Counted from the stretch's first letter, positions 1-5,531 are shown. The stretch is DNA of 5,531 nt from an uncultured Collinsella sp. (GCA_900555745.1 USMH01000079.1:1-5531); one strand, 5' to 3'. Notes: a model not told the origin generated them from the letters alone. Translations and numbers: made by a program.

Positions 1-2
1 AT

Positions 3-1028
3 ATGTTCTTCGGTAGCTATGCGGGCGATCTCGCCATCGACCTCGGCACCGCCAATACGCTCGTCTCCGTGCGCGGCAAGGGCATCGTCATCCGCGAGCC
101 CTCCGTTGTCGCTATCGACAAGAACGATGAGCGTATCCTGGCAGTCGGCATCGAGGCCAAGCGTATGCTCGGCCGCACGCCCGGCAACATCGTGGCCGTT
201 CGTCCCCTTAAGGACGGCGTCATCGCCGACTTCGATGTCACCGAGGCCATGCTTCGCTACTTTATCGACAAGGCTTCCGAGAAGCGCTATCCGTGGACTC
301 CGCGTCCGCGCGTCGTCGTCTGCGTTCCCTCCGGCGTCACGTCGGTCGAGAAGCGCGCCGTCTTTGAGGCTACGATCCAGGCCGGCGCTCGCCAGGCCTA
401 CCTGATCGAGGAGCCCATGGCGGCTGCCATCGGCGCCGACCTACCCGTCGAGGAGCCCACGGGCTCCATGGTCATCGATATCGGCGGCGGCACCACCGAG
501 GTTGCCGTTATCGCTATGGGCGGTATTGTCGTGTCGCAGTCCATCCGCATTGCCGGCGACGAGTTCGACCAGGCTATCCTCACCCATGTTCGCGATGCCT
601 ACAACCTGGCTATCGGCGAGCGCACGGCCGAGGACATCAAGATCAAGGTCGGCTCTGCCGTGCCGCTCAAGGATGAGCTCGACGTCGAGGTCAACGGCCG
701 CGACGTTATCACGGGCCTGCCCAAGACCGTGCGCATTGAGAGCGAGGAGATTCGTCGCGCGCTCAACAAGCCGCTCGACGAGATGGCTAAGGCCGTCAAG
801 GACGCACTCGATGCCACGCCGCCCGATCTTGCCTCGGACCTTATGTACTATGGCATATTGCTGACCGGTGGCGGCGCGCTGCTGCGCGGTCTCGACGTGC
901 GCCTGCGCGATGAGACCGGCGTTTCGGTCAACGTCAGCCCCACGGCGCTCGATAACGTCGTTAACGGCTGTGCCCGCGTGCTCGAGGCCAATGCGTTTGA
1001 TGGCGGCTTCGTCCAGACCAATGCTTAA
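3..1028 (+). CDS. mreB: Rod shape-determining protein MreB (actin-like cytoskeletal ATPase)
   Basis: MreB polymerises with ATP into antiparallel filaments on the inner face of the membrane and orients side-wall synthesis by the RodA-PBP2 complex. The 341-residue protein has the expected actin-fold landmarks: phosphate-1 loop DLGTANTLV (13-21), PLKDGVIADF (68-77), EEPMAAAIGA (136-145, with E136 at the catalytic-glutamate position), phosphate-2 loop DIGGGTTEV (159-167), GERTAEDIK region (about 205-215), TPPDLASD, and adenosine loop LLTGGGALLRGLD (286-298). Length is close to E. coli (347) and B. subtilis (337) MreB. The ATG at position 3 fits the family N-terminus, with the first DLGT at residue 13, but its ribosome binding site lies outside the window. 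There is no long N-terminal amphipathic helix of the E. coli kind. The C-terminus departs slightly from the family: where a GTG-type motif is usual it reads NGCA (331-334). Stop is TAA, 21 nt before mreC. Identity is certain; the exact start is very likely. Confidence 0.97.
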   Translation: MFFGSYAGDLAIDLGTANTLVSVRGKGIVIREPSVVAIDKNDERILAVGIEAKRMLGRTPGNIVAVRPLKDGVIADFDVTEAMLRYFIDKASEKRYPWTPRPRVVVCVPSGVTSVEKRAVFEATIQAGARQAYLIEEPMAAAIGADLPVEEPTGSMVIDIGGGTTEVAVIAMGGIVVSQSIRIAGDEFDQAILTHVRDAYNLAIGERTAEDIKIKVGSAVPLKDELDVEVNGRDVITGLPKTVRIESEEIRRALNKPLDEMAKAVKDALDATPPDLASDLMYYGILLTGGGALLRGLDVRLRDETGVSVNVSPTALDNVVNGCARVLEANAFDGGFVQTNA

Positions 1029-1033
1029 TTTCC

Positions 1034-1042
1034 AAAAGGTGG
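1034..1042 (+). promoter_or_regulatory. Shine-Dalgarno site of mreC
   Basis: AAAAGGTGG lies in the 21-nt mreB-mreC gap, with AGGTGG ending 7 nt before a TTG codon at 1050. This spacing is ideal and is the main reason for choosing TTG as the start. The first in-frame ATG (1107) has no comparable site upstream. Confidence 0.8.
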
Positions 1043-1049
1043 ATTCCAT

Positions 1050-2048
1050 TTGGCACGATCTTCGGGTTTCTCCACAAATCTGAATACCAAGCGACAATCA
1101 ACGGGTATGCGCCCGTTGATTGTTTTCAGCCTGATTTCGGTGTTGCTGCTCACGTTTTACATCCGCGAGGGCGAGGCAGGACCGATTCATGCCGTGCGTT
1201 CGGGCGTAACGACGATTACCTCGCCGGTGCGCTTTGTGGGTTCGGCTGTGGCGGCTCCTTTCAATGCCATCGGCAACGTGTTCTCTAACCTTACGGCGTC
1301 GCAGGACACGCTCGACGAGCTCAAGAAGCAAAACGAGGAGCTGACCTCTAAGGTTGCCGAGCTCTCCGAGGCTCAAAAGACCGCCGAGCGTCTGGAGGGG
1401 CTGGTCGGGCTGCAGTCGACCTACAACCTCAAATCGACCGCTGCTCGTATCGTTGGTGCCTCGGGCGATGCCTGGACCTCGACCGTAACCATCGACAAGG
1501 GCTCTGCCGACGGCCTTACCATCAACATGCCCGTGACAAGTTCGGCCGGTGTTATCGGCCAGATTATCGAGGTATCGGCCAAAACGTCGACCGTGCGCCT
1601 GATTGGCGACGAGAACTCGGGCGTGTCCGCTATGGTGCAGGACACGCGCGCTCAGGGCATGCTGCAGGGTCAGGCTGACGGCACGCTGCGTCTTGAGTAC
1701 GTGAGCGTCGACTCCGATGTTAAGGTTGGCGACATCATCGTGACCTCGGGTATCGGCGGCGTGTTCCCCAAGGGTCTACCGCTTGGCACCGTCTCGTCGG
1801 TTGAGAAATCGGCAAACGATGTGTACTACACCATTGTGGTGCGCGCCCAGACGACGGCCGAGAACAACGAGGAAGTGCTGGTCATCACCTCGCTGACCGA
1901 CGAACAATCGGCTTCGGATGAGGACGTGAGCACGGCCAACAGCACGCCGCAGGGAACGTCGCGCGACGCTGCGACCAAGACGAAGGACGAGAGCTCGGAT
2001 GACAGTTCCGACACGTCCGAGACGACCGATTCCGGCTCGAGCGAATAG
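1050..2048 (+). CDS. mreC: Rod shape-determining protein MreC
   Basis: MreC is a bitopic membrane protein whose extracytoplasmic beta-domain binds PBP2 and helps switch on the RodA-PBP2 synthase. The 332-residue product has a 20-residue cytoplasmic tail, one membrane helix (about 22-38, PLIVFSLISVLLLTFYI), a coiled coil (about 84-118, with DELKKQNEEL and KVAELSEAQ), then the two-part beta-barrel domain (about 130-280). Conserved pieces include ARIVGASGDAW (132-142), GVIG (167-170) and VTSGIGGVFPKGLPLGTV (231-248). The last 49 residues (284-332) are low-complexity: 21 Ser/Thr, 14 Asp/Glu and only 3 basic residues, presumably a flexible tail outside the membrane. The start is taken as TTG because of the Shine-Dalgarno at 1034-1042; the alternative ATG at 1107 would remove nearly the whole cytoplasmic tail and sits in the loop of a hairpin. 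The TAG stop joins the mreD Shine-Dalgarno. Family identity is firm, the start fairly firm. Confidence 0.94.
   Translation: MARSSGFSTNLNTKRQSTGMRPLIVFSLISVLLLTFYIREGEAGPIHAVRSGVTTITSPVRFVGSAVAAPFNAIGNVFSNLTASQDTLDELKKQNEELTSKVAELSEAQKTAERLEGLVGLQSTYNLKSTAARIVGASGDAWTSTVTIDKGSADGLTINMPVTSSAGVIGQIIEVSAKTSTVRLIGDENSGVSAMVQDTRAQGMLQGQADGTLRLEYVSVDSDVKVGDIIVTSGIGGVFPKGLPLGTVSSVEKSANDVYYTIVVRAQTTAENNEEVLVITSLTDEQSASDEDVSTANSTPQGTSRDAATKTKDESSDDSSDTSETTDSGSSE
1094..1126 (+). repeat. Perfect 12-bp inverted repeat with T run inside the start of mreC (terminator-like hairpin)
   Basis: The arms ACAATCAACGGG (1094-1105) and CCCGTTGATTGT (1112-1123) are exact reverse complements separated by the 6-nt loop TATGCG. 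The transcript can add one G-U pair at the base (1093/1124). The right arm runs into TTTT (1123-1126), so the shape is that of a short intrinsic terminator, although the T run is brief. It covers mreC codons 15-25 and the loop holds the in-frame ATG at 1107. The repeat is certain; a termination, attenuation or RNA-processing role is inference. It could also be a protein-binding palindrome. Confidence 0.6.
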
Positions 2049-2052
2049 GGGG
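2047..2052 (+). promoter_or_regulatory. Shine-Dalgarno site of mreD, overlapping the mreC stop
   Basis: AGGGGG begins within the mreC TAG stop codon (2046-2048). It ends 7 nt before the ATG at 2060 but only 1 nt before the ATG at 2054, so it decides for 2060 as the mreD start. The overlap suggests translational coupling of mreC and mreD. Confidence 0.65.
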
Positions 2053-2059
2053 CATGTCC

Positions 2060-2626
2060 ATGGATCTACACGAGCAGGGGATGAGCTCCCGCACGTTTGT
2101 GATCGCCGCCATCGTGTGCGTGCTGCTGCAGGCAGGCCTGGCACCGCAGATCTCCATTGCGGGCGGTCGCGTCAACTTCATGATTATCCTGGTGTGCCTA
2201 AGCGTGTTCTCGGGCGACCCGACCCGTGCCATCGTGTGCGGTTTTTGCAGCGGCTTGTTCTATGACCTGTCCACTGCCGTGCCGGTGGGCGTTATGTCGC
2301 TCCTGCTGACCGTGGGTTCTTTTGCCCTGGTGCACAGCGCCGTCGGTCAGACGGGCGGTACCCCGAGTGCGCGCGGCGTCACTGTGGGCGCCTTCGCGCT
2401 CGTCATTAATGTGATCTACAGCATCATCTTGCTGTTTATGGGTTTGGAGACGAGCTTTGTTGTGGCGATCTTCGGCCATGCGCTGCCGTCTTCGATCCTG
2501 ACGGGTCTGGTTGCCATTCCGTTTTTGATGTCCGGCGTCGTGCCGCAGTCCGGCTATGGATTCTCCGCACGTGGCGGACGCCAGACGGGTATGCGCTTTA
2601 AGCCCAAGACCCGCAAGCTCAAATAG
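2060..2626 (+). CDS. mreD: Rod shape-determining protein MreD
   Basis: MreD is a small polytopic membrane protein of the elongasome that works with MreC to couple MreB to the wall synthase. The product has 188 residues (190 if the ATG at 2054 is used), close to the usual 160-175 plus a short tail. It has about five hydrophobic segments: near 10-31, 40-51, 57-68, 75-93 and 108-128, with a further one near 132-160, so five or six helices are possible. The stretch GLFYDLSTAVPVGVMSLLLT (about 65-84) matches the family pattern of Gly-Leu-x-x-Asp-Leu followed by Pro-x-Gly and a leucine-rich helix. The C-terminus is strongly basic (TGMRFKPKTRKLK) and probably cytoplasmic. I chose ATG 2060 because AGGGGG is 7 nt upstream; ATG 2054 has the same site almost touching it, and ATG 2081 has only a GGGG abutting it. 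Sequence conservation in MreD is low, so the call rests on topology, this motif and its place between mreC and pbp2. Confidence 0.92.
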   Translation: MDLHEQGMSSRTFVIAAIVCVLLQAGLAPQISIAGGRVNFMIILVCLSVFSGDPTRAIVCGFCSGLFYDLSTAVPVGVMSLLLTVGSFALVHSAVGQTGGTPSARGVTVGAFALVINVIYSIILLFMGLETSFVVAIFGHALPSSILTGLVAIPFLMSGVVPQSGYGFSARGGRQTGMRFKPKTRKLK

Positions 2627-2632
2627 GGGAGG
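2625..2632 (+). promoter_or_regulatory. Shine-Dalgarno site of pbp2, overlapping the mreD stop
   Basis: AGGGGAGG starts within the mreD TAG stop (2624-2626) and ends 7 nt before the ATG at 2640. This strong site fixes the pbp2 start and so supports the unusual N-terminal membrane segment as genuinely translated. Confidence 0.8.
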
Positions 2633-2639
2633 CCCGTAG

Positions 2640-4709
2640 ATGTCTTCCCAGTTGACGGTTATTATCGCCGGTATCGTGCTGGTTGTGGCCATCGTGGTCG
2701 CGCTGGTCATCATGCGTCGCGGCGATTCCCGTTTTACCTACGATACGCAGCATGGAACGGCCCCGCGCGCCACCGAGGGCGAGGGCAATACCGCGGCGAC
2801 CGCCTTTAAGGGCCGCTTTTCCATCCTCACCACGGGTGTGGGCGCGATGTTTGCGGCGCTCGCCGTCAAGCTGTGGGGCATGCAGATGGTCTCGTCGGAC
2901 TATTACGAGAAGCAGGCTAATAGCAATCAGACTCGCACCGTTACCACTCCCGCTGTGCGCGGCCGCATCCTCGACCGCAATGGCGTGGCGCTTGTCCAGA
3001 ACCGTCCCTCACTTGCTGTCGTGGCCTACCGCGACCTTGCCGAGGATGAGGTTCTGGTTCGCCATCTTGCCAACGTGCTTGGAATGCCTTACGTGGCGGT
3101 CCTTCGCAATATTCAGGACAATACAGAGGGCGCTCAGAGCCTGCATACCATCGCGACGGACGTCCGTCGCTCCACGGTTGCCTATATTCAGGAGCATGCC
3201 GGCGAGTTCCCGGGCGTCAAGATTGCCGAGCGTACCGAGCGCCAGTATCCATATGGCGAGACGGCATGCCATATCTTGGGCTATACCGGCACCATTACCT
3301 CCGAGCAGCTCGAGGCCCAGAATAAGAAAACCTCTGGCGATGATGATGCTTCTGCTGGCAAGATTATGTACCAGTCGGGCGATATCGTGGGCCAGGCGGG
3401 CGTTGAGAGCTACTACGAAAACCTGCTGCAGGGTATTCGTGGCGAGCAGACCGTCAAGGTCGATGCCTCGGGCAATGTGACCGGTCAGGCCGGCGCCGTG
3501 CCCGCGAAGGCCGGCTCCGACATTAAGCTCACGCTCGACCTTAAAATCCAACAGGCCTGTGAGACGGCACTGGCGAGCGCTATCGAGCTTGCCAAGACCA
3601 CTGGCTACAGCAATGCCGGCAACGGTGCTGTGGTGTGCCTCGATCCCAACAATGGCGAGATCCTGGGCATGGCGAGCCAGCCCAAGTTCGATCCGTCTGT
3701 CTTTATCGGTGGTGTCTCAAATGACGTGTGGACCGAGCTCAATGATGACAAGGGTTCGCACCCGCTGCTCAACCGCGCCATTAGCGGACAGTACATGTCG
3801 GCCTCGACCATCAAGCCGCTCTCGGCACTGGCCGGTCTTGAGTTTGGAACCTACACGTCGGGGCAGACGACCAACTGCACGGGTTATTGGACGGGTCTGG
3901 GCAAGTCGTGGGGCAAGTACTGCTGGCTGCATTCCGGCCACGGCACCATGACGCTGCAGTCGGGTATCGCCAACTCGTGCGACCCCGTCTTCTACGACAT
4001 GGGCAAGGCGTTCTTTTATGACGAGCAACATCCCGAGGGCCTGCAGGAGGTCTTTCGTCGCTGGGGCCTAGGCAAGACCTGCGGTATCGATCTGCCGAGT
4101 GAGGGCGCGGGTCGTATTCCCGATGCCGAGTGGAAAGAGTCATACTTCACCGACGCCTCTGCCGAGGACCGCAAGTGGAATGCCGGCGATATGACCAACA
4201 TTGCTATCGGCCAGGGCGACATCCTGGTGACGCCCCTGCAGATGGCGTGCGCCTATATGGGTCTTGCCAACGGCGGCAAACAGTACGTGCCTCACGTATT
4301 TTTGTCTGCCGTGTCGCGCGATGGCGACGGCGATGCCTATAAGTACAATGGCAAGGGCAAGAAGAAGCGCCTGGAGGCCAAGATCAACAGCGATTCGGAT
4401 TTGGCTCTTGTTCGCAACGGCATGCACGACGTGATTTACACGGCATCGACGTCCCTGGCGGCGCACTTTGGCACCCTGACGCCGCAGGTATACGGCAAGT
4501 CGGGCACGGGCGAGAAAAGTGGCGAGGACGAATACGCGTGGTTCTGCGCCTATGCACCGGCCGATGATCCCAAGTATGTCATCGCTACCGTCCTGGAGCA
4601 GGGCGGCGGTGGCTCAGATACCGCGATGCATGTCGTGCGCGACGTGCTCGGCGTGATTTATGACGAGCCCGATACCTCTTCGGCCTCGGGCGATTCTTCG
4701 GTTCGATAG
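2640..4709 (+). CDS. mrdA: Penicillin-binding protein 2 (class B transpeptidase, elongasome)
   Basis: This D,D-transpeptidase cross-links side-wall peptidoglycan made by RodA and is a beta-lactam target. The 689-residue protein begins with an extra membrane helix (about 5-25) followed by a basic, disordered-looking loop (26-59). The usual class B start comes next, with a second helix (about 61-83). The dimerisation/pedestal domain shows VRGRILDRNGVALVQ (106-120), ERQYPYGETACHILGYTG (200-217) and GDIVGQAGVESYYENLLQG (247-265). The transpeptidase domain has S389-T-I-K392 (active serine S389), S446-C-D448, the conserved IGQGDILVTPLQMA (523-536) and K620-S-G-T-G. C413, C428, H434 and C447 are spaced like a zinc site reported in other PBP2s. 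The start is fixed by AGGGGAGG 7 nt upstream. Length compares with 633 in E. coli PBP2 and about 716 in B. subtilis PbpA. FtsI is the alternative class B type, but SCD in place of SxN, the GHG...SCD segment and neighbouring mreD and rodA favour PBP2. The symbol could equally be pbp2 or pbpA. Confidence 0.95.
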   Translation: MSSQLTVIIAGIVLVVAIVVALVIMRRGDSRFTYDTQHGTAPRATEGEGNTAATAFKGRFSILTTGVGAMFAALAVKLWGMQMVSSDYYEKQANSNQTRTVTTPAVRGRILDRNGVALVQNRPSLAVVAYRDLAEDEVLVRHLANVLGMPYVAVLRNIQDNTEGAQSLHTIATDVRRSTVAYIQEHAGEFPGVKIAERTERQYPYGETACHILGYTGTITSEQLEAQNKKTSGDDDASAGKIMYQSGDIVGQAGVESYYENLLQGIRGEQTVKVDASGNVTGQAGAVPAKAGSDIKLTLDLKIQQACETALASAIELAKTTGYSNAGNGAVVCLDPNNGEILGMASQPKFDPSVFIGGVSNDVWTELNDDKGSHPLLNRAISGQYMSASTIKPLSALAGLEFGTYTSGQTTNCTGYWTGLGKSWGKYCWLHSGHGTMTLQSGIANSCDPVFYDMGKAFFYDEQHPEGLQEVFRRWGLGKTCGIDLPSEGAGRIPDAEWKESYFTDASAEDRKWNAGDMTNIAIGQGDILVTPLQMACAYMGLANGGKQYVPHVFLSAVSRDGDGDAYKYNGKGKKKRLEAKINSDSDLALVRNGMHDVIYTASTSLAAHFGTLTPQVYGKSGTGEKSGEDEYAWFCAYAPADDPKYVIATVLEQGGGGSDTAMHVVRDVLGVIYDEPDTSSASGDSSVR

Positions 4710-4713
4710 GAGG
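4708..4713 (+). promoter_or_regulatory. Shine-Dalgarno site of rodA, overlapping the pbp2 stop
   Basis: AGGAGG, a full consensus, starts inside the pbp2 TAG stop (4707-4709) and ends 5 nt before the ATG at 4719. Overlap of stop and binding site suggests coupled translation of the transpeptidase and its partner glycosyltransferase. Confidence 0.85.
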
Positions 4714-4718
4714 TTGCG

Positions 4719-5531
4719 ATGGATTTTTCTCCGGCGGATCTGTTCCGTTCAACCAAGACCGGCTCTCGCAGCAGCCTGGACCGCGTCAACAAGCAACTTT
4801 CGGCCTCGCGCGGCACGTTTCGCCAAAAGGTGCATATCGGTGTGCTCGTGGCTACTGTGGCGCTCGTCGCCTACGGTGCCATCATTATCTGGTCGGCTTC
4901 GCAGTTTAAGGCCGATGCTTCGTTCTCGCGCCATTTGCTGGGAATTGGCATCGGAGCGGTGCTGGCGGTGCTAGTCTGGCGTACCGATCTGCGCGGTATT
5001 TCCAATTTCTCGACGGCGTTGCTCGTCATCGACCTGATCGTGATCCTCTCGCCCAAGATTCCGGGTCTGTCCTATACGGGCGGTCTGGGCATGACGGGCT
5101 GGATCAAGATTCCCGGTATCGGCTTGACATTCCAGCCGGTTGAGCTTGCCAAGCTCATCACCATCTTCTTTATTGCTACGCTTGGATCGCAGTATAACGG
5201 CCGCATCGATACCGTTCGCGACTACGTCAAGCTCTGCGGCATGCTGTCCATTCCGTTTTTGGCCGTCGTCGCCATGGGCGACCTGGGCTCGGGCCTGATC
5301 GTGCTGGTTTCGGGCGCCATCGTCATTTGTATGAGCGGTGCACGCCGCGAATGGGTGCTGTCGACCCTGGCCCTGCTCGTGGGCCTGGTGGCCCTCGTCC
5401 TGGCGCTCGATTCGGTCTTTGATTCGTTGCTCGGCCACGATGTGCTCATCAAGCAGTATCAGATGAACCGTCTGACGGTCTTTATCGACCCCGATAATGC
5501 CGATTCGGACGATGCCTACAACCTGCAGCAG
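4719..5531 (+). CDS. rodA: Rod shape-determining protein RodA (SEDS glycosyltransferase), 3'-truncated by the window edge
   Basis: RodA polymerises lipid II into glycan strands and works as a complex with PBP2. The frame stays open from ATG 4719 to the last base, giving 271 codons of a protein normally about 370-430 long; no stop is seen, so the truncation is due to the window. A hydrophilic cytoplasmic tail of about 38 residues comes before seven membrane helices (about 39-61, 72-87, 97-111, 143-158, 172-186, 189-205, 211-232) and part of the large extracellular loop 4. SEDS landmarks are WSAS (58-61), GWIKIPGIGLTFQPVELAK (127-145; the family usually has QPSE), DLGSG (188-192; the family usually has QPDLGT) and NRLTVFIDP (250-258) leading into a very acidic stretch (257-265) and AYNLQQ. 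The catalytic Asp of SEDS proteins lies in this loop, but several Asp compete for the position. Position after pbp2 favours RodA over FtsW. The start is fixed by AGGAGG 5 nt upstream. Confidence 0.93.
   Translation, partial: MDFSPADLFRSTKTGSRSSLDRVNKQLSASRGTFRQKVHIGVLVATVALVAYGAIIIWSASQFKADASFSRHLLGIGIGAVLAVLVWRTDLRGISNFSTALLVIDLIVILSPKIPGLSYTGGLGMTGWIKIPGIGLTFQPVELAKLITIFFIATLGSQYNGRIDTVRDYVKLCGMLSIPFLAVVAMGDLGSGLIVLVSGAIVICMSGARREWVLSTLALLVGLVALVLALDSVFDSLLGHDVLIKQYQMNRLTVFIDPDNADSDDAYNLQQ

Noticed and set aside
1..2. A possible upstream extension of mreB beyond the window
   Set aside because: Only two bases precede the ATG. The first conserved DLGT motif begins at residue 13, as in typical MreB, so an earlier start is not needed.
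441..1097. A 218-codon open frame on the minus strand across mreB
   Set aside because: It lies antisense to a certain mreB, and its predicted peptide resembles no family I recognise. Long antisense frames are expected in G+C-rich genes with strong third-position bias.
2054..2083. ATG 2054 and ATG 2081 as mreD starts
   Set aside because: ATG 2054 is only 1 nt from the Shine-Dalgarno core, and ATG 2081 directly abuts a GGGG. ATG 2060 has ideal spacing. 2054 cannot be fully excluded and would add only two residues.
3009..3551. A 180-codon minus-strand open frame inside pbp2, and similar antisense frames at 2198-2713 and 4971-5438
   Set aside because: They are shadows of pbp2, mreD and rodA. 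The sense frames carry clear family motifs; the antisense peptides show none.
4317..4337. DGDGD (561-565) in PBP2 as a calcium-binding EF-hand or dockerin-like loop
   Set aside because: The order is D-G-D-G-D-A rather than D-x-D-x-D-G, there is no flanking helix pair or distal acidic ligand, and it falls in a variable surface loop of the transpeptidase domain.
5124..5129. TTGACA, a perfect -35 hexamer, inside rodA
   Set aside because: At 17-nt spacing the -10 position reads TGCCAA, which is not promoter-like, and the site lies in conserved coding sequence (GLTFQPVE).

Overview
This window is a compact, single-strand cell-elongation (elongasome) gene cluster: mreB, mreC, mreD, a class B penicillin-binding protein of the PBP2/MrdA type, and the first 271 codons of rodA, all on the + strand. 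The gene order mreB-mreC-mreD-pbp2-rodA, with everything contiguous, is the arrangement known from actinobacteria such as Streptomyces (mreBCD-pbp2-sfr). Together with the moderately high G+C, the G/C-rich third codon positions and the strong G-rich Shine-Dalgarno sites, it suggests an actinomycetotal chromosome. The protein 'accent' feels like Coriobacteriia (Collinsella or a relative), but that is an impression and no marker in the window proves it.

Layout. mreB (3-1028) begins two bases into the window, so its promoter and ribosome binding site are not visible. After 21 nt, mreC (1050-2048) starts at a TTG codon with a good Shine-Dalgarno, and codons 15-25 contain a perfect 12-bp inverted repeat followed by a short T run. 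mreD (2060-2626), mrdA/pbp2 (2640-4709) and rodA (4719 to the right edge) follow with gaps of 9-13 nt. At each of these three junctions the upstream TAG stop codon lies inside, or directly joins, the downstream Shine-Dalgarno. No gap exceeds 21 nt, so there is no unexplained intergenic space. I see no RNA gene, mobile element, CRISPR array or end-of-operon terminator.

How the genes work together. MreB forms membrane-attached actin-like filaments. MreC and MreD are the membrane and extracellular parts that couple the filaments to the peptidoglycan synthase. RodA (SEDS glycosyltransferase) and PBP2 (transpeptidase) form that synthase for side-wall growth. Adjacency of pbp2 and rodA is expected for a cognate pair.

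No undescribed system is evident; this is a core housekeeping cluster. The points worth a second look are the terminator-like hairpin at the start of mreC, an extra N-terminal membrane segment in PBP2, a Cys-Cys-His-Cys set in PBP2 at the place where a Asp/Asp/His/Cys zinc site has been described in other PBP2 proteins, divergent motifs in RodA, and a Ser/Thr/Asp/Glu-rich tail on MreC.
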